Shown piece after piece: positions 1-10,805 of a DNA stretch of 64,000 nt (position 1 is its first letter; each line of letters starts with the position of its first letter). The DNA lies in the NCBI GenBank assembly GCA_910589415.1, contig OU342637.1, positions 33,882,162 to 33,946,161 of the forward strand. The letters run 5' to 3'. This DNA is from Malachius bipustulatus (lineage: Eukaryota > Arthropoda > Insecta > Coleoptera > Melyridae). The notes beneath the pieces are model-generated. The model was not told the origin of the DNA. It searched no databases and was given only the letters and a program-made list of their open reading frames with translations. The translations under genes were made by a program, and so were the position numbers.

Positions 1-395
1 TAAAGTCTAAAAAGTCATACGTATCGATTAAGAATACACATCCTTTTGATAGTTCGATTTATTTTGTTTCATATACGTGGTTTTTATAGTTACCGTCCAG
101 TTTGTCTAAACACTCCATCCCGCATAAATAAGTATACGTCAACATTCGTTTTGAATGAGAATTAAATGCACGACACAGAGGATAGAATGTCATTACGTGA
201 ATAAATTTTATGTAGTTGTCAGTGGCTCTCAAACTGACGTAAGCGTTTCAATTAATTGTTTGAATGATTCCTTCAATAATTACGCTCGTTCACAACTTGA
301 CAATTAACTGTTTGACATTTTCTGGTGAAATTAAAAATATTAATTCGGACGGTTAGTGTGACGTCACATCTGACTTTTTAAAGTTAATCCTACTA
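1..395 (-). mobile_element. MITE family M1, copy 1 (cut by window edge)
   Basis: This is the reverse complement of the segment at about 22535-22938 and is also related to 58645-58941. It keeps the internal blocks, including the region around 230-375 that matches all copies. Its right end, reading TAATCCTACTA, is followed by TA. Its left end AAAGTCTAAAAAGTCA sits at the window boundary, so the terminus lies outside. The ends form imperfect inverted repeats (TTAAAAAGTCA type). A short non-coding element with TIRs and TA flanks suggests a Tc1/mariner-mobilised MITE; the superfamily is inferred. Confidence 0.8.
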
Positions 396-779
396 TATTA
401 GTTAATAATAATGGTAACAATAATAAAATAATTAAGTATTTATAAATACTATTAAGGTACCTAATCCTAATAGGTATGTATAAGTTTTTCACTATTAAAT
501 AGGTTACATAGGTACTTATATACCTACAATAATACAACAAAGTGGACAGTTATTCGAGCCAAATAAGTATAATAAATATAAGCCAAATAGTACCTACTTA
601 CACCTATACACCAAATTTTTTATTTTTAATATTTAATATTACTAAATAGACTGATATTTAATCATTTTTATTTTATGTAGGTATACGTACCTAAATTTCA
701 TTCCACAGCATCTATGTCTAATGAGAATAATCATCGATAATCCTCCTAATCCACCTTGCGGCTCCGGTGACTATGACAG
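396..779. other. AT-rich intergenic stretch
   Basis: Runs of A/T with scattered GTAGGTA/TACCTAC words, which recur throughout the window as a background motif. I see no coding potential or RNA structure. Confidence 0.5.
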
Positions 780-1169
780 AATTATTTCAGCCCGGGTCGC
801 AATGCTTTTTTCTTATTGGGCGTCATATGGTACGAGAGTAATTGAAACGGACAAATACAGCCGGTGATCCGGTACATGTGCCCTCCTATTGGCTGAACGG
901 CACGCGCTTCATCAAACCACTCCGGGAAGCCAAAAGGCCGCTCCGGAGGGCGAGGGATGCAAGCCGAGCAACCGTGCCGCGTTATTATATAAACCACTAC
1001 AACAGGTAGCCCGATCACATATGCTCCGAGTTCTTGGTGGTGGCCACATTAACGAGCTCTTCCTCATTATACATCGTCAAGATCATCACAAGACCAGTGT
1101 TCATTCGTGTTCCTTTTATAAGTGATATAAAAAAAAATTTAATTATTTAATAAATAATTAAATATAAAT
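780..1169 (+). promoter_or_regulatory. GC-richer upstream region of the bHLH gene with TATA box and E-boxes
   Basis: Base composition rises sharply against the AT-rich flanks. TATATAAA lies at 986-993. An inverted CCAAT (ATTGG) sits near 888-892, and E-box hexamers CATGTG (875-880) and CATATG (1018-1023) are present. The ATG of the bHLH gene follows at 1170, leaving a 5' UTR of roughly 150 nt if the TATA is used. E-boxes fit autoregulation, known for proneural genes, but their function here is inferred. Short open frames across this region on both strands look like chance products of the GC-rich sequence. Confidence 0.5.
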
Positions 1170-1541
1170 ATGGAGACAGCACATGAAGCTTATAGTTACA
1201 TCTACATGTTAGGACCTCAGCAGCAGACAATCAATCAAGAGTGGAGTACAGCATCGACTTCAAGTTATGACAGTTTTGAAGAGACGTTTGGAGCAAGTCC
1301 GGACTCAGTGAACAGGAGTAAGAGCAGAGTTACTCCTGTGGTGTTACGAAAAAGGAGATTGGCGGCTAATGCGAGGGAGAGGAGGAGAATGCAGAATTTG
1401 AACCAGGCGTTTGATCGATTGAGGACGTTCCTTCCTCAGTTGGGACAGGACAGGCAGTTGTCGAAATATGAGACTTTGCAGATGGCCCAGACTTATATCA
1501 CTGCATTGTATGATTTGTTGGATCAAAGAACTCCTCAATGA
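1170..1541 (+). CDS. ato: Atonal-type proneural bHLH transcription factor
   Basis: A single-exon gene for a 123-residue protein. Residues ~60-117 are a complete bHLH domain. The basic region reads [19 protein letters not shown], helix 1 [13 protein letters not shown], and the loop and helix 2 [20 protein letters not shown]. The basic region and helix 1 start match the Atonal subgroup rather than achaete-scute, and the domain is C-terminal with only a few residues after it, as in insect Atonal. Known family members bind E-boxes as heterodimers with Daughterless and specify chordotonal organs and photoreceptors. The N-terminus is short (about 60 residues of Ser/Thr/Gln-rich sequence), so the protein is much smaller than fly Atonal. 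Amos or Cato are the alternatives, but the [12 protein letters not shown] signature favours Atonal. The ATG at 1170 is the first in frame and follows the TATA region. No intron is needed. Confidence 0.88.
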   Translation: METAHEAYSYIYMLGPQQQTINQEWSTASTSSYDSFEETFGASPDSVNRSKSRVTPVVLRKRRLAANARERRRMQNLNQAFDRLRTFLPQLGQDRQLSKYETLQMAQTYITALYDLLDQRTPQ

Positions 1542-3604
1542 AAGTAGGTTTTATTTATTATTATTATTTTTGATGTTATTGTTTGTTGCCATTTATAGAT
1601 ACCAAAGTTTATGTGTAGTTATTATTATTATTATTATTGTTAGTTTAATTATTAGTGTTAGATTTATATTATTGGTAGATTACCTTAGGTACATATTTCG
1701 CTCAGCTATAAAAACCAAAATAGACTAGATTTTTTGCTTGTACATCCTTACTTATTGTATCTACATTCACTTATTTTTGAACTCAAAATCAAAATTCTAG
1801 TAGCTTATTACACTCATAAACATAATTGTAGGAATATAAATTGTATTAGAGTGAAGCAATAAGTTAAGGGTAGGTTTACGTTTAAAAAGAAATAATATAT
1901 AAGAAGTGAAAGGAGAAAAATCAAAATACAGGCACCTACCCTCAGTTTTTTTTTTTTTTCAACAGTGTGTCATCATGTAAATATTCTAATATAATTAGAG
2001 ATATATATTTCCTCGTGTAAGTAGTAGAAATACTTTTATTTGAGAATATAAGACTTATATATTTGGCCATAATTTTTCATCTAATAATTCTGATTTATTA
2101 CCTAGGTATTCCTTGTATATAGTGTTGATTATTTTTAGGTAATGTAAGATTAATAAGTAGTCTAATAAGATTTATTGAATCGTCATCAGTATTTTATTTG
2201 TAGAGTAGATTAAATTTGATAATTTAAATTAATGTTACTATTACTAGTGCCAAAATATTCTTCTTTATTTTTTGTCCATTTAAAGTGTTTAATTATAATA
2301 AATATTTGAAAAAAGTTTTGATTTTTATTTACTAGAAATAATACGAAACAGAAAAACAATACCTAAACTCAATTAAAAGTTAATAACCACAAAGAATAAA
2401 AAAATCATGTTTCCTGAATTTTTATTCAATTCAATTAAATATTTTTTTATCAATTAAAAAAAAGTTTATCTCATTTTACAAAAATCATTTAAACCACCTG
2501 CCATTGAAAGGTAGGTATACTTACCTAAAAATAAATTATTTAGTTTTGACTATGGTGGAGGCTTTTATGTCTTAAAATGAAAAAAATAAATGATTTAAGT
2601 TATCGTTTAATTTTACAGAAAACCCTTGAGAAAAATAAAATGTGTCTCAGTAACTTTTTACTATAGCTAGAAAAATATATTCGGTTGGTTATTTTCATGC
2701 GATTTTTGTGAAATTTAAATTTTAATAATTATTATATTTATAAAAAAGTATAGGTACCTACCTAGGTTGAGCAAAATAATAATAATAAATTACTGAAAAA
2801 TAACTTAAAACCAGAGTTCTTCCGATAAAAATGAGACCTTATTTACAAACATGTTGGTTTGTTGTAGTAAAATCACAATTTTATAAAAATCGAAGGTTTT
2901 AGAATAAAAAAGATTTCAAAATTGTAACTTCAGGATCATAAAGCAACTTACTAAGTTATGGTAGTTGGTTGGTATTGAGGTAAGTTGACGTATAAATCGA
3001 CTCATTTTGCTCGCTTCAAGAAATAAGTAATGTGATACTGATGGATGATAAATAAAACACTCATGTTTTAAACAAGAAAAATAACAAATAAAAATAATTT
3101 AAAATAATAATAAAGTATGCAGAGATTCTACGAAGTAAGGGTTGAAAACATAAATTTTAAATAAAAATAAATAAAAGATACATGTTGAAGATGTTAATTT
3201 GAAAGTAGCGAAACACGTGTAACATTGATAATATCCATCATTATAATAACGTCAATATATAAGAAAAACTATAATAATGGAAAATTTTGTCTTTTTCAAG
3301 ATAATTTCAAATTCAATAATAATTTTTGAAATACCTTTTTGTCATTGTAAGTATTATCCTTCTGGTTGCCCAACTTTTCCCCCATTTAACCGATTCTGTA
3401 TCTCCCACGGTTTCCGAGATCCCCATTCAAGCTGTTCATTGTTCATTCTTATCTTTGACACAGTGGGCCGTATGATTTCCTTCATTAAGTAGTTAATGAG
3501 TGTCATTAGTGATTAATTATTATTTTAAAATAATTTAGGACAAATTCATTACACTTTGACAGTTAAAAATTACAGACATTTGTTTCACTTCATTTGGAAG
3601 CACC
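1542..3604. other. 3' flank of bHLH gene and AT-rich intergenic DNA
   Basis: Very AT-rich. AATAAA-like words occur (for example near 2296), but I cannot place the polyadenylation site. There is no protein-like reading frame beyond short chance frames, and no clear repeat except background GTAGGTA words. Confidence 0.5.
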
Positions 3605-5170
3605 TCAATAACTTTTTTTATTTTTTGGCGAATTTCAAAAAACTTTTCTCTATGTAAAGCTTTCGAAGCTTTCTTAAAATGGATAAATTACATTTTAAAC
3701 CGTTGCAATGAACCAGTTTACTACTGTAATCAAAAATAAACCCTAAAAATTGAGAAAACATACCAGACATTTTTTTTCGAATAAATTTAATCAAAAAAGT
3801 TGTTTGAAATGATCTTAAATCTTGAGTTTTATGAAAATAAAAAAATCATTCAAATAATTTTCAGTCCAATTTCTTTTCTTGTTGATTTTTTGTTATTGTT
3901 TGTTTTTAAGCAAGTTCAAAACTTATTGGAGGTTTGAGGTATGATTTCAAACAACTTTTTTAAATAAATTTTTTCTAAAAAAATGCCTAGTATATGTTTT
4001 CTCACTTATTAGCGTTTATTTTTGATCACGTATATATATAGGCTATACAGGGTGCACCATGTATCCTTCTGTATATTGCTATCTCCTAACGCTAACAGAT
4101 ACAGGGTCGGTTAAATTAGAGAAAAGATGCGCAGTTTTGTGGCCATCTCGAATCCGTCGAGACATACAAGATATCTGTGACCGTTCCTGAAATATTCTGA
4201 AAAAACTGAAAAATTGAGATTTCTTATTTTCGTCATATTTTTTTTTATTATTGGAAATTAATAAATAATTTTTTGTGGGCTCACATAAGTCGACAAGAGC
4301 TACCCATCTGATATTTCAAAAATTTTCAAAACCGACTAGATCCCAGAATTTTCATAGTTAACTTTCGTTTTACTTATGGCCGCCATATTGTTTTTTTATG
4401 TTGTTCGATATAAAAAAAATCATAAAAACAAAAAATTGTTAAACTTCAAAAAATAAATTTAAAACATTTTTATTCTTCTTTTTTCTTCACAAAAAAGACA
4501 TTTTTAGACCGAATATCATAGAGAAATTAAAAGAACATAAGGCAAGCACTATTTCGGCGTATTTTACAAATGTTGACGTTTTTCTACGATTTTTTTTTAG
4601 ATTTTTCTTTGAAAAAAGAAGAATAAAAATTATTTTTTTTTTATGTTTATTAATTTTTGGTTTCCATTATTTTTTTCATATCGAAAGACATAAAAAAATA
4701 ATATGGCGGCCATAAGAAAAACGAAAGTTGACTGTGAAAACTCTTGGATCTAGTAGGCCTTGAAAATTTTTTAAATGTCAGATGGATAGCTCTTAACGGC
4801 TTATGTAAGCCTACAAAAAATTATTTATTAATTTCCAGTAATAAAAAAGATATGACGAAAATAAGAAATATCGATTTTTCAGTTTTTTCAGGATATTTCA
4901 GGAATGGTCACAGATATCTTGCATGTTTTGACAAATTCGAGATGACCACAAAACTGCGCATCTTTTCTCTAATTTAATCGACCCTGTATCTCTTAGCGTT
5001 CAGGAGATAGCAATATAGAGAAGGATACATGGTGAACCCTGTATATAAGTTCTTTGCAACGTGTAAATGGTAGGGTACTCATTTTAAGAGAGCTTAAGAA
5101 GCTTTACATAAGTACAGAAAAAAAGGATTTTTGAAATTCACCAAAGATTTTTTAAATAAAAAGTCTTGCA
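3605..5170. repeat. Nested foldback structure (outer arms around element FB1)
   Basis: The block at about 3605-3715 (AATTTCAAAAAACTTTTCTC, then TATGTAAAGCTT) is repeated as its reverse complement at about 5060-5165. Inside the left side, 3720-3810 pairs with 3940-4030 through the shared AAAAAAGTTGTTTGAAAT and GAGAAAACATA blocks, forming its own hairpin. Foldback FB1 (4046-5043) sits inside the outer arms. This looks like one foldback inserted into another, or a composite of both. Confidence 0.7.
4046..5043. mobile_element. Foldback element FB1
   Basis: Starts TACAGGGTGCACCATG and ends GGTGAACCCTGTA. The arms, about 4046-4500 and 4610-5043, are reverse complements of each other with scattered mismatches around a loop of ~110 bases. 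Landmarks appear in both arms: the ATGGCGGCCAT-like block, GATATTTCAGG-like sequences and the GGATACATGGT end. TA at both ends suggests a TA target site. No coding sequence is intact. Half-copies occur near 6785, 12290 and 61500. Confidence 0.85.
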
Positions 5171-5199
5171 GTTATTAGAAAGTTTTTGAAAAATAATAA

Positions 5200-5690
5200 C
5201 AAAAATAAAAGTTTTAGAATTAGATTCCCCATAAAATAAAGTAATAATTTCTTAATTCGGCCAACGGATTAAAAAAATATGCAACATCTTAAAGGTGCAT
5301 CATCCCTTATCAACCCTTTAAAATGCTACAATTTAACTCTACTTACTCTCAATTCATGCTCTTGATATACACACACTCCGTGTACCAAATTTGTTTTTTC
5401 TAAGTACAAATATAACTGGAATATTGATTTTTTTTGAAACTTGAAACCCCTATTTCAAGACCTATAACTTCTCAGGGGTGCAACTTAGCATAGAGATAAG
5501 TTGCTTTAAATCATCATATTTTGGGGTCCCCTACAAGTCCCTGCTTTATTTCGGTTCCTATGCGAAACACCCGCTGTATTTGTCAAATTTAGTTTTTATA
5601 ATTTAGTTTTGTATTATCAAATTTAGTTTTTGAGAATTGAGAGATGTTTTAAGATTATGTTCCATTGATTTTAATTATAGTTTTCATTAC
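5200..5690. repeat. Degenerate repeat, possible single arm of a foldback family
   Basis: Sequence style (ACCTATAACTTCTCAGGGGTG, ending ACACCCGCTGTA near 5570-5580) resembles an arm of the ACAGGGTG-type elements, but I see no matching opposite arm. No coding potential. Confidence 0.3.
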
Positions 5691-5800
5691 AGTACGACTA
5701 CTTTATTTGAGCTATAAACTTAGAGTGCTCTACCGGTTTCAGCTAAAATGCCATCTTCAGGAGATTAGGGACTAATCAAAGTTAAGTTGGTGAAAGAGTC
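5690..5800. repeat. Possible Penelope-like element terminus
   Basis: Contains TTTATTTGAGCTATAAACTT followed by ACCGGTTTCAGCT and GCCATCTTCAGG. This order of words is typical of the terminal repeats of Penelope-like elements. No reverse transcriptase or GIY-YIG frame is visible nearby, so only a terminus could remain. Confidence 0.3.
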
Positions 5801-6599
5801 CTAGCTTTCGCCAATTCGTAGTTGTTCACCGTGCAATATCATTATTTTTTTTATTGTATTTTACATTTTGTAATCCAACAGGATCCAATAAAATATCGTG
5901 TACCTATCTATATTTATTTCATATTTGAGTAAAAAATACATTTTAATAATAAGCTCTTCAATAAAATTGCATACCAAATAATTATAGAAAGATATCACCT
6001 TTAATTTTTTCTATAACAGTTCTAGACAGCTTACTAAAATAAAACAATTTCTGTGAATAAGTGTTGCTAATCTTGTAAATAAAAGAAAACAAACGGTTGA
6101 AAAATTATTTTGTAAGGAACTGAAATATTTTATTAAAAACTTCAGAACGTCTCACATACTTACACTTACATCCTAAATCTAAAGGTAGTACAGACTACAG
6201 AGTACAGGAAGTTGCTTAATTGGTTTAGAGGTTCATTTGTTGCGAAATCTCGCACTCGAGTTGGCTTTGATAATATTCCCACGTCTCATATTAAACTCAT
6301 AGGTAGGAAAGATACAGTGAATTGCCATTTGTGGCAAATTATCCGTGAATTTCGTTCCGGTTCTTGAGAAGGGCCATTATTCCTCTTATTAAAAAAATTG
6401 CAGTATTATCAAAGATTGAGGTCTTTTCTGAAGAAGTTTTCAGGTGCTTGTTCAGTGAGTTTTCATAAGATCTGAACATTTTTACAGAACATTTTATGAG
6501 AGTGAGAAGGGTGTTCTTTTAGTACTTTAGGTACCTAATTAAAATTAAATATAGATACGTATCAATTGAAAATTGATACGTAAAAAAAAGGGCTATAAG
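5801..6599. other. Intergenic DNA without recognised feature
   Basis: Mixed-complexity sequence. The stretch 6170-6480 is less AT-rich, but no reading frame resembles a known protein and I see no structured RNA. Confidence 0.4.
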
Positions 6600-6700
6600 C
6601 AAAAAGTCTCTTCTTAAAGTGTGGTCTTTATTATAAGATCAACGTTTCGACCGAACAATTTGGGTCATCTTCGGGATTCTAAAATGACAAAAAGGAAACA
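6600..6700. repeat. Possible Penelope-like element terminus, second copy
   Basis: GATCAACGTTTCGACCGAA followed by GGGTCATCTTCGGG matches the usual layout at the end of Penelope-like retroelements (cf. 5690-5800, a different family). It is an isolated fragment. Confidence 0.35.
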
Positions 6701-6779
6701 GTTAACGATATAGCAGCTACTTACTAAAGATAACTTACAATAATTTGACCAATTCAATAGGTCTGGAAACATTCGGTAA

Positions 6780-6950
6780 TTAAATGAATTAGGGATATCG
6801 ATTTTTCAGTTTTTTTCAGTATATTTCAGTAACGACTGAAATAGATCTAAACTTTACATCTCAGTATTTTTTCTTATCTTTTATCTTTTAGGAGATCCCA
6901 ATGGTACCAGTTGAAAGTGACTACCATGTACAGTGTATCTAGAAAGTCTG
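6780..6950 (+). repeat. Truncated FB1-related fragment
   Basis: Shares ATATCGATTTTTCAGTTTTT and TTCAGTATATTTCAG-like words with the right arm of FB1. It ends CCAGTTGAAAGTGACTACCA then GTACAGTGTAT, close to the end of the half-copy at 61500-61762. Strongly decayed. Confidence 0.5.
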
Positions 6951-7020
6951 GCAACTGTTCAATAAATCTTTCAGTTTTGAATTTTGAAAAAAATGCAAAA
7001 ACAGGTTAATTTTGTTGTAT

Positions 7021-7804
7021 CTAATTTAATTTATTTTCTATTGATGGGCCACTATCCATAGACTGGTCTTCGTTTTGTTCTGCTGGTTGACGCTGTTCTT
7101 CTACACCAAATTCCCTGACGACTTTCTCAAGCTCTTCTTCGGTTCGTAGATTCTCAATAGTTTCTTTTGGAAAAGCTGATGTGGATAGGCTGACTTTAAT
7201 ATCATGCCCAAACATGGCGACGTAAGGACCTCGTTTTATTCCATCGTAGTATGTCCTGATGTACCAAGTGGTCCTGATATACCAAGATAAATTTGTATTC
7301 TCCATCTGGATGGAATTGCATAATGTATATAAGATCCACTTGACAACGGCTCTTCATCTCCGAAAAAACCATTGGCTTAACCACAAGTCCTTTTTTTGAC
7401 AGATTTACTTTTTTTTACACCCTTCACACAAAGCGCAGATATAGCCTAACAAAGCATCTTGAGTTATATTCTTGTACTTTTTCTTACATTCACTTTCCAT
7501 ACGATGTTTACCACCATGTCCAATGGCCAAATGTGCATCATGTTAAATATCAAACATTTCGTCGTTTGTTACGAATAATATAATATTTTATGCTGGATTT
7601 ATCTGATGATACACGAGCAATAAGCTTTTCGATGCCTTGAACAGAACATATGTCGAACCTCTTCAAACGTCGATATTCTAGAGTGGACTTGGTTTTAGCA
7701 TTTGTTTGCACTTTTAGAAGACACCAACTCGTCGAAAACTTCATAGAAAGGTTGCCATTTTCGAACTGCACGTGGCGATGGCGTGGTGAAAGATGACAGA
7801 ACAA
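7021..7804 (-). pseudogene. Decayed integrase (rve) polyprotein fragment of the KRBA2/SCAND3-like type
   Basis: On the minus strand, in order: a segment with TKSTLEYRRLKRFDICSV (7550-7804); a degraded zinc-binding-like region with HIWPLDM and CAISALCVKG (about 7420-7540); the start of an integrase core, MVKPMVFSEMKSRCQVDLI then the YKFILVYQDHL block (7202-7384); then, after a deletion, AMFGHDIKVSLSTSAFP and EELEKVV (7021-7305). This is the layout of the transposon-derived integrases seen in KRAB-A-domain-2-like and SCAN-domain-3-like proteins. Stops, frame changes and loss of most of the catalytic core show it is dead. The parental element is a gypsy/Ginger-related one by inference. No LTRs were found. 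Confidence 0.7.
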
Positions 7805-7943
7805 TAGTTCAGATCAAGTAGCACAATAATAAAGATAATGACAAAGATAAACAAAATCAAAATCAAGAGCAAGCATAAATAACAAGACACTCATGAACAG
7901 CAGTGCAAAAAAAGAAGAAATCAATCACAAACAACATACTTGG

Positions 7944-8430
7944 TCACAAGATCACAAGTACCGCGCTGTGAACTCGGCATTTGTTGACATTTATATCAAT
8001 ATTATTAGAACCGCACCATTCTTCCAATCTGTTGATTGTCTCCTGCATGATAAGACAGTCATAATGACCTCTGATTATAGAAAAGATCTTTAAGTCGTCC
8101 GCTAAGAGCAACTTGGGTATGTGGATAATATCCGCTACATCATTAATAAATAATAAAAACAACAACGGACCCAAGTTTGATCCCTGCGGAACACCAGACG
8201 GTATTGTCGACGATCCGACAAATACGAGGAGAAAAAGCATAACAAATCTGAACTGAAACCTAAATTATGAAGTTTGGTTAGCAGAATATTAATGATCGAT
8301 TCTGTCAAAAGCCTTCGAAAAGTCAGTGTAAACGACATCCATCATCTGCATTTGATCGTCCAGCTACATATTTTGTGAAATACGACAAATTCGTGACAGT
8401 AGAACGGTTTTTCATAAAACCATGCTGAAA
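7944..8430 (-). pseudogene. Non-LTR retrotransposon reverse transcriptase fragment (jockey/CR1 group)
   Basis: Minus-strand frames, read across at least two shifts, give the order TKLHNLGFSSDLLCFFSSYL, SDRRQYRLVF, SGVPQGSNLGPLLFLLFIND, LLLADDLKIFS and then INVNKC. SGVPQGS is the palm motif. The ADD of the catalytic box is kept, but the usual F/Y-A-D-D reads L-A-D-D. Upstream, near 8260-8420, are remnants such as FYEKPFYCH, corresponding to the GFxKxRST region. Both ends are truncated, with no poly-A tail or endonuclease domain. It is dead. Confidence 0.8.
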
Positions 8431-8549
8431 TGGTGTAATTAACTGATGAACCACAGGATAGATGCACGAATACAGGAGACATCCCGAAGGCCTTTGCAAA
8501 ATGAGATGCAGACTAGAACTTTGCTAAATCTTATCTCCCCTAAATGTTA

Positions 8550-9765
8550 TACAGGGTGTCCCGTAAGTAATGGTCCGTGGTGAAATGGGAGATTCTTGGT
8601 TTAAAAATATTACGATCTGACACTACTTGCTCTAACAAAATCTTGATAATAAAAAAGATACAGGGTGGCAAAGTTGAGATTTAAAAATTTTCTTTTCAAA
8701 ATATCTCGAAAAATTGTACAGGTACGAACGTGAAAACTTGGGGATAGATGTTTTACGGTATGAGAAATCATAATTTGATATCCGTGTCGATGTATTTTAT
8801 AGAGGGCGCCACTTAGGTCATGTTGACGACGTAAATGAACACATAACTTTTTTATCCTTCAGGATATCACGCATTTTATTGTGAAATATTAAAACTACAT
8901 CATTGATGAGAAAAAAAGGTATACCGGTTGTCGGTCTCAAAAGTTAGTGGTTTTCGAGATAATTGACAGTTAATGATTTTCTCTACTGATACTGTTCAGA
9001 ATTTTTTGCTTACTGCTAGTAGTTGGAAAATTAAAAAAGGCCGAGACATAATAATTTTTCAAATTCAGATAAGAGAGATATGATTTCTCTTTATTGCAAA
9101 CAAAACTTCAATGGGCAAGCTGCGAAACGAGAATACCTGCCACGATATCCAAACAGACTGCAACCTGGTAATCGACTATTTCAGAATCTGTATAGGAATT
9201 TAGGTGAATATGGTTCATTTGTTTGCTTTTTTAATATGTCAAAGTGAAAAATGTTTAATTGCCAAAATGCTGGTTATTATCTCAACCTACTGCATTAAGA
9301 TTTCGGATAATAAAAAAAAATTGAAATAATGCAGGAGATTATTAAAACGTGATTGTCTCGAAAACCACTAACTTTTGAGACTGACAACCGGTATACCTTT
9401 TTTTATCATCAATGATGTAGTTTTAATATTTCACAATAAAATGCGCGATATCCTGAAGGATAAAAAAGTTATGTGTTCATTTACGTCGTCAACATGACCT
9501 AAGTGGCGCCCTCTATAAAATACATCGACATGGATATCAAATTATGATTTCTCATACCGTAAAACATCTATCCCCAAGTTTTCACGTTCGTACCTGTACA
9601 ATTTTTCGAGATATTTTGAAAAGAAAATTTTTAAATCTCAACTTTGCCACCCTGTATCTTTTTTATTATCAAGATTTTGTTAGAGCAAGTAGTGTCAGAT
9701 CGTAATATTTTTAAACCAAGAATCTCCCATTTCACCACGGACCATTACTTACGGGACACCCTGTA
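8550..9765. mobile_element. Foldback element FB2 with transposase remnant in its loop
   Basis: Starts TACAGGGTGTCCCGTAAG and ends with the exact reverse complement, CTTACGGGACACCCTGTA. The arms of about 435 bases (8550-8985, 9330-9765) are nearly identical; differences I see are single bases (for example CGTGTCGATG against the reverse complement of CATCGACATG). TA flanks the outer CAGGGTG. The ~345-base loop encodes a transposase N-terminal fragment (separate entry). The long arms together with coding remnant mark it as a deletion derivative of a DNA transposon. Confidence 0.9.
9057..9240 (+). pseudogene. N-terminal DNA-binding (DUF4817/HTH) fragment of a transposase
   Basis: Inside the FB2 loop, starting at ATG 9080, the frame reads MISLYCKQNFNGQAAKREYL, then PRYPNRLQPGNRLFQN, then LYRNLGEYGSF. 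This matches the layout of the insect transposase N-terminal helix-turn-helix domain that usually reads like xYGFCNGNAxAAxREYxRRFP followed by VFxxVxxRLRETGSF. No DDE catalytic part follows. A related, longer and also broken copy lies at 42840-43912. Confidence 0.7.
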
Positions 9766-10680
9766 GAAAGAAACATTTCAATTTGTAGCGTCATTTTCGT
9801 CAGAAATTAAAAAACTGACGTATTGAATTTTTTTTCATTTATCAAATTTAGGGCTATGATGAAAATAACGTCACAAATCGAAAACGTTTTCTCGATTTTC
9901 TCGGAAACAGACTTAAGATGTAACTGTAACAATAGAAGCAGCTTTTCAATCTTAACAATAAAAATGATACCCTTAACTTTTTTGTCCAAAACAACCAGGG
10001 AGTGTAATATTTATCTAAATTCCATTTTACATGTGATTTCTCTTATGTCTCAAAAACAGATTATCTTATTAGTGTATGAGTAAATATTATCACATAAAAC
10101 AATAAATGAATGAATGTGTTGAACGTGAAGGTACTTTAAATAAAATAAACATAGAAGGGCTCAATTAACTGGATCTTAATAATTATTATTAATAAAATTT
10201 AAGGAAGCAATGCGAACATACCTTGTTGGAGCTTTAGATGTTACTTACTTACCTATAGTGATTTCTATTAAATAATTATTATTAAAAAATAATTCATGTA
10301 ACAATAATAATTATTACTCAGCTACATCTAAGAACTTTTACACAGCAAATCGTGCGCATAGATCGTTTAAGTGAATAAATTCCAATTATTCGATTGTCTA
10401 TAGATAAATCAAAAACTGCACGTTAGATTTGATATAATGAACGAAACTATATCAGTGACAATTATGTTCTCGTATATCCAAGCCAAATAACCCAATTTTT
10501 TCGAACGTCTATAATAACAATAACGACCTCCAGAAAATCAATCAGTCATGTAGCAACGAATACTGAATTCCTTTAATAACTAAAAAACAACCGCGCAGTA
10601 TAATATAATTTCAAAGTATGTATGGATTTCGTAAGTTTGATATTGTTCTAATATGTGTGTTAAGTTAAACGGAATATTGT
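9766..10680. other. Intergenic DNA upstream of cuticle gene 1
   Basis: AT-rich. Small open frames at 9807-10083 overlap on both strands and resemble nothing I recognise. Several AATAATTATTATTAA palindromic words occur at 10180-10320. Confidence 0.45.
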
Positions 10681-10715
10681 CACGACTTTAAAATTCTATT
10701 TCATAATTCGCATAG

Positions 10716-10752
10716 TATTTAAGGTCCGGGAATCGAGAAGTGGATATCAGTT
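10716..10752 (+). promoter_or_regulatory. Core promoter of cuticle gene 1
   Basis: TATTTAAG at 716-723 of this block (10716-10723) lies about 30 bases before ATCAGTT (10746-10752), the arthropod initiator type. The ATG follows about 55 bases later at 10806. Confidence 0.7.
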
Positions 10753-10805
10753 GCTCAAAATAAGTCGAAACAGTCAGGTTGAGTTTGTGGATTACCAGAA
10801 TCATC

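Noticed and set aside
782..1125. Open frames of 78 residues on both strands upstream of the bHLH gene
   Set aside because: They overlap a TATA-containing region with raised GC content. Neither has a recognisable domain, and they run across the probable promoter.
3277..3492. 71-residue plus-strand frame
   Set aside because: Isolated in AT-rich DNA, with no domain, signal or neighbouring exon structure.
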